Source: Blautia obeum ATCC 29174 (lineage in GTDB: Bacteria; Bacillota; Clostridia; Lachnospirales; Lachnospiraceae). Taken from it: a DNA stretch of 64,000 nt. Under the pieces are notes generated by a model, which saw only the letters and a program-made list of their open reading frames with translations, was not told the origin of the DNA and did not search any database. Positions 52,501-59,443 of the stretch are shown piece by piece; position 1 is the stretch's first letter; the number at the start of each line of letters is the position of its first letter. The DNA lies in contig NZ_CP102265.1 of NCBI RefSeq assembly GCF_025147765.1, forward strand, positions 196,001 through 260,000. Reading direction: 5' to 3'. A program made the translations under genes and the position numbers.

Positions 52501-52563
52501 GAAGAATATTTGCTGAAAACTGACAAAAAGATGGAATTTTCCTTTGTTTTTAAAGGACTTTAA
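49519..52563 (+). CDS. lacZ: Beta-galactosidase, glycoside hydrolase family 2
   Basis: A 1014-residue LacZ-type enzyme. The N-terminal jelly roll includes FQGAESGIALWLNGQFVGYS; the RFSGIYRDVYL segment is typical of the family. The catalytic barrel has acid/base E453 in IWSCGNESFG and nucleophile E520 in FICCEYTHAMGNSCG. The C-terminal beta-sandwich (Bgal small chain) has FWRAPTDNDCGN and ends near residue 1010. No signal peptide is present, so it acts in the cytoplasm on imported galactosides. It starts behind GGAGG. A GH42 enzyme follows 11 bases later. Confidence 0.96.
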   Translation: MKTFDYSLVKDPQYFKDRRMDAHSDHTYYRDGEEAQEKATSFRYDLNGIWKFHYARNYGSAIPGFEKADYCCKDWDDIRVPAHIQMEGYDAPQYANVQYPWEGHEDIHPGEIPEHFNPVASYVKYFEVPEEMQGKRLFISFQGAESGIALWLNGQFVGYSEDSFTPSEFELTEYVKEGENKLAAQVFKWTASSWCEDQDFYRFSGIYRDVYLYTVPEVHVYDLQIRAIPDETLSTAALEIGTDTWGKGTVKITLSKDGETVIEDKKALDGEEIYSWKVEDPVLWSAEDPQLYDLVLEVYNEAGELQEVVPQKVGFRRFEMKDGIMTLNGKRIVFKGVNRHEFSSVSGRHVSEEELRKDLKIMKQNNINAIRTCHYPDASLIYQLCDEYGIYMIDETNLESHGSWDVAEFTKDYTYVVPHDKPEWLDMMLDRANSMYQRDKNHAAILIWSCGNESFGGKDIFEMSQFFHKADPTRLVHYEGLCHDRRYNDTSDMESQMYPSVEAIKEFLAKDSSKPFICCEYTHAMGNSCGAMHKYTDLTDTEPKYQGGFIWDYIDQSIYKKDRYGKEFQAYGGDFGERPTDYNFSGNGIAYGGNRDASPKMQEVKFNYQNITAEVSADSVKVINKNLFVSTDIFDCKVTVAKNGKVIHKASLATAVAPLSEETYVLPLAKEEKPGEYTVTVSFHLKEDKAWAEAGHEVAFGQYVYQVEEPKKTCPEGVKVIRSTHNIGVRGAHFEVLFSVLNGGLVSYKYAGKEMIEAIPKPNFWRAPTDNDCGNLMGMRYGQWKLASMYLSHKDFRKGPYGPSNMPEVEVNEKSVKVAYTYIMPTTPTSECKLSYEVFGDGRVKTTLTYDPVKELGDMPEFGVIFKFNADYDRVEWYGLGEAETYADRKKGAKLGIYANKVADNIARYMVPQECGAKEEVRWAKVTDRKGRGMLFEMDENNGPMMFSALPYTPHEMENAMHPYELPEVHYTVVRVAKDQMGIGGDDSWGARTHEEYLLKTDKKMEFSFVFKGL

Positions 52564-52574
52564 GAGGAGAAAAA

Positions 52575-54599
52575 ATGGCAAAACAGATCAAATACGGACA
52601 TTATCTTCATGGTGGAGATTACAATCCGGAGCAGTGGCTTGACCGCCCGGATATTCTCCAAAAGGACATCGAATATTTCAAAAAAGCACACATCAATACT
52701 GTATCTGTAGGGATTTTTTCCTGGGCAGTTCTTGAACCAGAAGAGGGAAAATATAACTTTGACTGGTTAGAGGAAATTATCAATAATCTCTACAAAGAGG
52801 GCATCCATACTATTCTTGCAACACCGTCAGGAGCAAGACCAAAATGGATGGCAGACAAGTACGAAGAAGTTCTTCGTATGGATCCGGACAGAACAAGAAG
52901 ATTCTTCGGAGGCAGACATAATCACTGCTTTACCTCTCCGGTATACAGAGAAAAAGTACATGCGATTGATAAGAAATTAGCTGAAAGATTTGGCAGACAT
53001 CCGGCAGTTATGCTGTGGCATATCTCTAACGAGTTTGGAGGAGAATGCCACTGCCCGCTGTGCCAGGCGAAGTTCCGTGAATGGCTGAAAGAAAAATACG
53101 GCACGATCGAGAACCTTAATAAACGCTGGTGTACTACTTTCTGGAGCCATAGATATAATAGCTTTGATCAGATTGAAAGTCCGTCAACTAAAGGCGAAAA
53201 TGAACTTCATGCACTGAAGCTTGACTGGAAGAGATTTGTGACATACCAGACGATCGACTTCATTAAAAATGAGGTTGATGCGATCCGCGAGGGTGGTTCT
53301 GAACTGCCTGTAACAGCAAATCTGATGTATGATTATGACGGTCTGGATTACAAAAAATTTAAGGATGTTCTGGACGTGGTATCTTGGGATAATTATCCAA
53401 GCTGGCACAAAAAAGAAGAATATCTTACTGCAGTTGATGCGGAAATGCAGCATGATCTGATGCGCAGTATCAGGAAGGAACCATTCCTTCTTATGGAATC
53501 CTGTCCGTCTGCAACGAACTGGAAACCGATCAACAAACTTAAAAAACCGGGAATGCATCTGGCTGCATCTCTCCAGGCTGTAGCACATGGTTCTGACAGC
53601 GTGCTGTATTTCCAGCTTCGCCAGAGCCAGGGAGCTTCGGAGAAGTTCCATGGTGCAGTGATCGATCATTATGGCGGAGATGATACCCGCGTTTTCCGCG
53701 AAGTAACAGAGGTTGGCGAGGCTCTTGAGCAGATCCAGGAGACGGTTGGAACCAGCATGAGATCGCAGGCGGCTGTTCTCTATGACCGTGAGAACGACTG
53801 GGCGATCGCTGATGTGCAGGGACCACGAAATGTAGATATGCACTACCGCGAAGCAGTCCAGAAAAACTACCGTGCTCTGAGAGAACAGGGGCTGAATGTG
53901 GATGTGATCGCAATGGAACATTCCCTTTCCGATTATAAAGTTCTGGCGGCTCCGATGGCATATATGTTCAAAGATGGATACGAAGAAAAGCTTCGTGCTT
54001 ATGTGGAAAACGGTGGAACTCTGGTGCTTTCTTACTGGTCAGGACTGGTTGATGGTACTGACAGATGCTTCCTTGGCGGAACTCCATATGGGCTTATGGA
54101 TGTGGCGGGACTCCGCAGCACAGAGACAGATGCGCTCTATGACTGGGAAGAAAATCATGCGATCCCGGAGGCGGGAAGTCATCTTGGAATCAGCAATGTA
54201 TATACTTGCAAAAACCTTTGCGAACTGGTCAAGGTTTCGGATGCAGAAGTGCTGATGCGTTATGGCGAAGACTTCTATCAGGGATATCCGGTGCTGACAC
54301 ACAAGGCATTTGGCAAAGGCCATGTATATTATGTATGCGCGGACATGGAGCTTGGATTCTACCAGGATTTCTATGGCAGAGTAGCAGCAGAAGCAGGTCT
54401 GAAATCTCCAATAGAGATTATTCCGGAAGGAGTTTCTGTAACAGTAAGAGAAAACGAGGATACCGAATATCTCTTCATCCAGAACTATGCGCGTAAGCCA
54501 CAGGCTGTTCCGGTTCCGGCAGAGTATGAATTGCTTTATGGAACAGAGAGTGAAGTCATGGCTCCGTTGCAGACAAGGATTCTGAAGAAAAGTAAATAA
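52575..54599 (+). CDS. Beta-galactosidase, glycoside hydrolase family 42
   Basis: A 674-residue GH42 enzyme. The start HGGDYNPEQWLDRPDILQKD is characteristic. The acid/base is E153 in WHISNEFGGECHC and the nucleophile is E308 in LLMESCPSATNW. A CxC-x2-C cluster after E153 (ECHCPLCQ), with an earlier cysteine, matches the structural zinc site of the family. The trimerisation domain and C-terminal beta domain follow. It has no signal peptide. GH42 enzymes often cut beta-1,3 or beta-1,6 galactosides, so together with LacZ the pair would cover several linkages. It follows lacZ behind AAGAGGAG. Confidence 0.96.
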   Translation: MAKQIKYGHYLHGGDYNPEQWLDRPDILQKDIEYFKKAHINTVSVGIFSWAVLEPEEGKYNFDWLEEIINNLYKEGIHTILATPSGARPKWMADKYEEVLRMDPDRTRRFFGGRHNHCFTSPVYREKVHAIDKKLAERFGRHPAVMLWHISNEFGGECHCPLCQAKFREWLKEKYGTIENLNKRWCTTFWSHRYNSFDQIESPSTKGENELHALKLDWKRFVTYQTIDFIKNEVDAIREGGSELPVTANLMYDYDGLDYKKFKDVLDVVSWDNYPSWHKKEEYLTAVDAEMQHDLMRSIRKEPFLLMESCPSATNWKPINKLKKPGMHLAASLQAVAHGSDSVLYFQLRQSQGASEKFHGAVIDHYGGDDTRVFREVTEVGEALEQIQETVGTSMRSQAAVLYDRENDWAIADVQGPRNVDMHYREAVQKNYRALREQGLNVDVIAMEHSLSDYKVLAAPMAYMFKDGYEEKLRAYVENGGTLVLSYWSGLVDGTDRCFLGGTPYGLMDVAGLRSTETDALYDWEENHAIPEAGSHLGISNVYTCKNLCELVKVSDAEVLMRYGEDFYQGYPVLTHKAFGKGHVYYVCADMELGFYQDFYGRVAAEAGLKSPIEIIPEGVSVTVRENEDTEYLFIQNYARKPQAVPVPAEYELLYGTESEVMAPLQTRILKKSK

Positions 54600-54605
54600 A
54601 ACAAA

Positions 54606-54638
54606 AACGAAGGGGCTGTCGAGAACAGCCCCTTCGTT
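54606..54638. terminator. Perfect 14-bp convergent terminator
   Basis: AACGAAGGGGCTGT (54606-54619) pairs perfectly with ACAGCCCCTTCGTT (54625-54638). It lacks a long T tract but lies between two converging genes and likely serves both. Confidence 0.75.
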
Positions 54639-54675
54639 ATATAGAAGTTATTTTAAATTTAATTCTTTATAGTCA

Positions 54676-56607
54676 TTACCGCTGGGTCTTAAGCTTTCTC
54701 TTAGCGCCAGCTCCTGCAGCAGCACCTATTGAAACGAGCATAAGAATCACATATAACTGCACATCTGTACTGTCACCAGTTTTTGGAGAGGACTTCGTTG
54801 TTTTATCCGTTGTACTGGTCACCTTTGTTGCGTTAGCTGTCTTTGCTGAAGATGCCTCTGTTTCCTTTTTGTTTACTGTAGAAAGTTTTGCAAGCACTGT
54901 GTCTTCCTTTTTTATTTCAGTTTCTGCTTTTGCATCACTAAAATACTTATTACATTTATCGCAGAACCAGTATGTGCTGTTTCCTTCCTCTGTAGCAGTA
55001 GCATCCTTCTTCTCTACCTTTTTCAGATTATGGCCAGTTGCTTTAATCGCTGTCGGATTGCTGATTTCCACGGTTCCTGCTTCGTCTGAGAAAAGCTTTT
55101 TGCAGGTGTTACACTTCCAGTATGTTTCGTGTCCATCTTCTGTGCAGCCGGCGTCTTTCTTTTCTACCTTTTCAAGATTATGACCGGTTGCTTTAATCGC
55201 TGTCGGATTGCTGATTTCCACGGTTCCTGCTGCGTCTGAGAAAAGCTTTTTGCAGGTCTGGCATCTCCAGTATGTTTCGTGTCCATCTTCTGCGCAGCCG
55301 GCGTCTTTCTTTTCTACCTTTTCAAGATTATGACCAGTTGCTTTAATCGCTGTCGGATTGCTGATTTCCACGGTTCCTGCTGCGTCTGAGAAAAGCTTTT
55401 TGCAGGTGTTACACTTCCAGTATGTTTCGTGTCCATCTTCTGTGCAGCCGGCGTCTTTCTTTTCTACCTTTTCAAGATTGTGACCAGTTGCTTTAATCGC
55501 TGTCGGATTGCTGATTTCCACGGTTCCTGCTGCGTCTGAGAAAAGCTTTTTGCAGGTCTGGCATCTCCAGTATGTTTCGTGTCCATCTTCTGTGCAGCCG
55601 GCTTCTTTTCTCTTGACTGCTTTCAGATCATGACCTGTCGCTTTGATCTCTATTGGATTGATGATTTCCACAGTCCCAGCTTCGTCTGAGAAAAGCTTTT
55701 TGCAAGTCTGGCATCTCCAGTAGGCTTCATATCCATCTTTGGTGCAGCCGGCTTCTTTTCTCTTGACTGCTTTCAGATCATGACCTGTCGCTTTGATCTC
55801 TATTGGATTGATGATTTCCACAGTCCCAGCTTCGTCTGAGAAAAGCTTTTTGCAAGTCTGGCATCTCCAGTAGGCTTCATATCCATCTTTGGTGCAGCCG
55901 GCTTCTTTTCTCTTGACTGCTTTCAGATCATGACCTGTCGCTTTGATCTCTATTGGATTGATGATTTCCACAGTCCCAGCTTCGTCTGAGAAAAGCTTTT
56001 TGCAAGTCTGGCATCTCCAGTAGGCTTCATATCCAGCTTCCGTGCAGCCGGCATCTTTCTTTTCTGCCTTTTCAAGATTATGACCTGCAGCAGGGATCGG
56101 CTCTGTGTAGGTGTGACTGCTGTCATTCTTGCAGACATAGGTACGAACGCCGTCTGTAGTGCAGGCGGCCGCTGTCGTCACAGAACTTTCGTAGTTGTGT
56201 TCTGTAGCAGGGATCGGCTCGGTGTAGGTGTGACTGCTGTCATTCTTGCAGACATAGGTACGAACGCCGTCTGTAGTGCAGGTAGGTTCGATAGTCACGG
56301 TGCTTTCGTAAGCATGTCCACGTGGATTGGATGTCCCACCGCAAACTGTGCAAGTCTGTCCGCTTGTGCAAGTTGCCGTTCCACTCCAATTATGCTCAGA
56401 GCGTGGCTTCGCAACAAAAGAACCACATTCTTGGCAATAACCAGACCTCTGATGAAATTGCGCGTTTAAATATTCATAGTTACTATAGTCTATATCTACC
56501 TCTTTACCACAAATATCGCAGTAGGCTGTATCTGCATATGCCGTTGTTGGCAGCATCATTAGAACCATGAACAGCGTAAGCAGGACGCTCAAAAATCTTT
56601 TTTTCAT
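54676..56607 (-). CDS. Cysteine-rich tandem-repeat surface protein with LPXTG-like anchor
   Basis: A 643-residue secreted protein. The signal peptide (1-25) ends TAYA-DTAY. Residues 27-95 hold several CxxC pairs. Two repeats of about 40 residues follow (98-174, CTTDGVRTYVCKNDSSHTYT). Eight repeats of 50 residues run from 175 to about 572, each with GHxL, one single Cys and a CxxC pair in YWRCQTCKKLFSD. A Thr/Ser/Lys-rich spacer ends in SPKTGD, a sorting signal, then a hydrophobic helix and KRKLKTQR. The repeats resemble zinc ribbons. The start at 56607 follows GGGAGG. Its function is unknown; adhesion is one possibility. LuxR-type regulator upstream. Confidence 0.88.
   Translation of the reverse strand: MKKRFLSVLLTLFMVLMMLPTTAYADTAYCDICGKEVDIDYSNYEYLNAQFHQRSGYCQECGSFVAKPRSEHNWSGTATCTSGQTCTVCGGTSNPRGHAYESTVTIEPTCTTDGVRTYVCKNDSSHTYTEPIPATEHNYESSVTTAAACTTDGVRTYVCKNDSSHTYTEPIPAAGHNLEKAEKKDAGCTEAGYEAYWRCQTCKKLFSDEAGTVEIINPIEIKATGHDLKAVKRKEAGCTKDGYEAYWRCQTCKKLFSDEAGTVEIINPIEIKATGHDLKAVKRKEAGCTKDGYEAYWRCQTCKKLFSDEAGTVEIINPIEIKATGHDLKAVKRKEAGCTEDGHETYWRCQTCKKLFSDAAGTVEISNPTAIKATGHNLEKVEKKDAGCTEDGHETYWKCNTCKKLFSDAAGTVEISNPTAIKATGHNLEKVEKKDAGCAEDGHETYWRCQTCKKLFSDAAGTVEISNPTAIKATGHNLEKVEKKDAGCTEDGHETYWKCNTCKKLFSDEAGTVEISNPTAIKATGHNLKKVEKKDATATEEGNSTYWFCDKCNKYFSDAKAETEIKKEDTVLAKLSTVNKKETEASSAKTANATKVTSTTDKTTKSSPKTGDSTDVQLYVILMLVSIGAAAGAGAKRKLKTQR
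54892..56085 (-). repeat. 150-bp tandem repeat array (about eight copies)
   Basis: The coding repeat has an exact 150-base period. The copies for protein repeats 2 and 3 appear identical over almost all bases, and copies 5 to 7 differ at few positions, indicating recent duplication or gene conversion. The last copy (next to the anchor) is the most divergent and has lost the single cysteine. Confidence 0.92.
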
Positions 56608-56720
56608 ATAGTTTCCTCCCAATAAACATCGAATTTTGCTGGTAATTTCTGTATATAAAGATTTTATCATGTTGACTGCTTCCGTGTAATCTCCGTTTCA
56701 CCTCGAAAAAGTATATTTTG

Positions 56721-57722
56721 CTATTTCAGCATATACTTTTTCAGTTCATCCCTCTTTTTTATATTCAGCTTCACATAAATCCTGCTCAGATAAGTTTTAA
56801 CCGTATTAGGTGAAAATCCCAGATAATCTGCAATTTCCTGGTTATTCCAGTCACGGCTTGCCAGCATGGCAATCGAGAATTCTACCGTGGATAATGCATC
56901 TGTTACGAAATTCTCTGACATTGGATTGTGGATTGCCATCCATCCTCTGCTAAAACTGATAACCTTATCCGATAATTTGTTATATAGTTTTGAATCTTCC
57001 TTACGGATACATGACTCCAGAAGTCCCTGCAGCAAACCATGATGTTCAATAAAGGGTTCCAGGAATTCGTCTTCTTTCGCCATATTCCATGCCAGCATCA
57101 ATGCGTCTTTTGCTTTCTGCTGATGTTTCAGATTCATCTGGCACATTGCCATCATGCAATACAGATAAATCATACTAATCGGATAGGTGCCGTCCCTGAA
57201 CATGAATGCTGCCTCACAAATTCCAAGCGCTCTGCCGTACTCCCCTTTCAAATACGCCATATGAGCTATCACATAGGCAGAAAACATCTTAATTCCAGGA
57301 GGCAGTGCAGCTGCATAAAATTCCACATCCGGAAGTTCATCTACCGGAAGATGCAAAAGTACGGAAGACATATATCCTGCAAATACACTAATTGCTTTAT
57401 CCTCCGCAGACGAAGAATATTTCATTTCTTTTTCAAGACATTCCCGAATCTCCCATATCCCTTTTCTGGATGCCACGGCTCTGCCAAGTGTCAGATTCGA
57501 ATATACATATAACAGGCAGGAAGACATCTTAAGCTTTATATTATGGCTCATCAGGTAACGTTCTGCTATATGGCTGCATTTCTCCGCCTGCCCGGTAAAA
57601 TAATAATATTCAGCACGTGCAATTTTCTGAAAATCCCTGTCTTCAAAACCGGCTACCGTCCTTTTCGCCTCACCCGGCTGAAATGATGCATTGATCAGCG
57701 GCAGGATGGTATACTCACTCAT
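56721..57722 (-). CDS. LuxR-type transcriptional regulator with TPR-like N-terminus
   Basis: A 333-residue regulator. About 260 N-terminal residues are helical with TPR-like spacing (for example ARAEYYYFTGQAEKCSHIAE and AHMAYLKGEYGRALGICEAA), as in MalT-like regulators without the ATPase. The C-terminal LuxR helix-turn-helix is ASRDWNNQEIADYLGFSPNT-VKTYLSRIYVKLN. The ATG follows GGAGGTG. It lies 113 bases upstream of the repeat-protein gene in the same direction and is a natural candidate to control it. No partner kinase is present. Confidence 0.87.
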   Translation of the reverse strand: MSEYTILPLINASFQPGEAKRTVAGFEDRDFQKIARAEYYYFTGQAEKCSHIAERYLMSHNIKLKMSSCLLYVYSNLTLGRAVASRKGIWEIRECLEKEMKYSSSAEDKAISVFAGYMSSVLLHLPVDELPDVEFYAAALPPGIKMFSAYVIAHMAYLKGEYGRALGICEAAFMFRDGTYPISMIYLYCMMAMCQMNLKHQQKAKDALMLAWNMAKEDEFLEPFIEHHGLLQGLLESCIRKEDSKLYNKLSDKVISFSRGWMAIHNPMSENFVTDALSTVEFSIAMLASRDWNNQEIADYLGFSPNTVKTYLSRIYVKLNIKKRDELKKYMLK

Positions 57723-58294
57723 GATCGTGCACCTCCAACAGCTTCTATATTCGACATAAGATCAACTCCTCCCGATTCTCAGGTCTTATTGTTTCAGTAT
57801 CTGTAACACCTGAATTCATAAGTAAAACCGCCCGAAATAATAAATGCTCACTTCTATTATATAATTTTGTGAGGACAAAGAAAAGTTTACAGTTAAAAAA
57901 AGGAACTTTTTTCTTATGTCGGCAGTATTGGACAAAATGCTGGATCAATACTAAAATAATGACTAATATTGTAAAAGAGGTTATTGTACAGGATGCATTT
58001 TTACAGAAGGAGAATTAGGTGAGAAAGTGGTTGTTGCAGAAATTGCAACAACCACTCCTCATGGTGCAATGAAGAGGAAAACTCAGAAAAATATTACAGG
58101 AGTTTATAATCTTGAAAAAGAGGCAAAAAAACAAATCAGAAAGAAAAAATAATTTGCATTAAAGCAAAACCAATGAAATTTTATTCAAAGGCTGTGCTTT
58201 AAGTTTAATTCTTCAAAAGAAAAAGATGCAGTCAAACAATCGAAATGTTATGATATACGTAGAGGCAAAAAGACTGACTGAAAAGGAGCTGTGT
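57723..58294. other. Intergenic region with a perfect hairpin and a possible small gene
   Basis: The region is AT-rich. GTGGTTGTTGCA (58027-58038) pairs perfectly with TGCAACAACCAC (58044-58055), with no T run. A frame from the GTG at 58027 to a TAA at 58150-58152 encodes 41 residues ending in KKQIRKKK; AAGGAG lies 12 bases upstream. It may be a relic of a larger gene because the frame stays open back to about 57970. No clear promoter for sbcD was identified. Confidence 0.4.
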
Positions 58295-59443
58295 ATGAAA
58301 TTTTTTCACTTATCAGATCTACATATAGGATTAAAACTGATGAACCGGGACCTCCGCGAAGATCAGGAATATATATTGGATGAAATTACAGAACTGGCAC
58401 GCAGGAAACGGCCGGATGCGGTGGTAATTGCGGGTGACATTTACGATAAGGCAGTTCCGTCAGCGGAGGCGGTGGAGGTTTTTGACCATTTTCTGGTCGG
58501 ACTCACCGAAGCAGTGCCGGATGCGGTTATTATGATGATCAGCGGAAACCACGACAGTGCTCCGAGAGTCAACTGTTTCCGCAAAGTCCTTTCCGGGCAG
58601 AACATCTATATGGTGGGACAGCCGCCGCGTACAGAGTCAGAATATATCGAAAAAGTAACACTGAATGATGCATACGGAGAGGTGAATTTTTACCTCCTTC
58701 CGTTTGTGAAACCATCCATGGTGAAACAGGTTGTGGGAGTGGATGAGAATGGAAACAATCTTTCTTATAATGAAACACTTCATCGTCTGATCGGACGTGA
58801 AAAAATTAATTCAGACGAGAGAAATGTACTTGTCAGCCACCAGTTTTATCTTCCTTCCGGTAAGAATGCAGAGGATGTGGAACGTATGGATTCCGAGATG
58901 CGTACGGTCGGAAATATCGATGAAGTATCAGCAGACGTGTTGGAAAAATTTGATTATGTGGCTCTTGGACATATCCATAAACCAATGAAAGTTGGCAGTG
59001 AATTATACCGTTATTGCGGAACTCCGCTTGCCTGCTCTGTGAGTGAAGCACAGCAGCAAAAAGGCATTATTATGGTAGAAATGGGTGTAAAAGGAGAGAT
59101 AAAAACAACAATTTTACCGCTTGAACCGTTGCGACAGGTGAAGGTTGTAAAAGGAACTCTGGAGGAGGTTTTGAAAGAATCCTGTAAGGATTATGTGACT
59201 GTGATCCTGACAGATAAGGTGGATCTGGATGTGATCGATATGCAGGAACGTATCCGTCTGGCATTTCCGAATCTGCTGGAGATCCGGAGGGAAAATCAGC
59301 GGAAAACGGATTATACCAGAACGTTACAGACAGAAGAATTGCTGGATCCGTATGAGCTGTGCTGCTCTTTCCTGAAAGATCTGGACGAAGAAGAAAAGAT
59401 GATTTTGCAGGATGTACTACATACGGTTCAGGGGGTGAAATAA
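58295..59443 (+). CDS. sbcD: Exonuclease subunit SbcD
   Basis: A 382-residue Mre11-type nuclease. Metallophosphoesterase motifs are in order: FHLSDLHIG, AGDIYD, SGNHDS, VSHQF and GHIHKP. The C-terminal capping domain ends in VLHTVQGVK. With SbcC it cleaves DNA hairpins and blocked ends during repair. The ATG at 58295 follows AAAGGAG; the longer frame from 58226 has none. sbcC begins at the next base after its stop codon. Confidence 0.96.
   Translation: MKFFHLSDLHIGLKLMNRDLREDQEYILDEITELARRKRPDAVVIAGDIYDKAVPSAEAVEVFDHFLVGLTEAVPDAVIMMISGNHDSAPRVNCFRKVLSGQNIYMVGQPPRTESEYIEKVTLNDAYGEVNFYLLPFVKPSMVKQVVGVDENGNNLSYNETLHRLIGREKINSDERNVLVSHQFYLPSGKNAEDVERMDSEMRTVGNIDEVSADVLEKFDYVALGHIHKPMKVGSELYRYCGTPLACSVSEAQQQKGIIMVEMGVKGEIKTTILPLEPLRQVKVVKGTLEEVLKESCKDYVTVILTDKVDLDVIDMQERIRLAFPNLLEIRRENQRKTDYTRTLQTEELLDPYELCCSFLKDLDEEEKMILQDVLHTVQGVK

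Noticed and set aside
54892..56085. 150-bp repeats considered as a CRISPR or other repeat-spacer array
   Set aside because: Units are continuous coding repeats with no unique spacers and a preserved reading frame.
57745..57948. Minus-strand open frame upstream of the LuxR gene
   Set aside because: No ribosome binding site, unusual composition, and it lies in the leader of the LuxR gene. Treated as chance.
58027..58055. Perfect 12-bp hairpin considered as a terminator
   Set aside because: No T tract follows on either strand, and no gene ends just before it.
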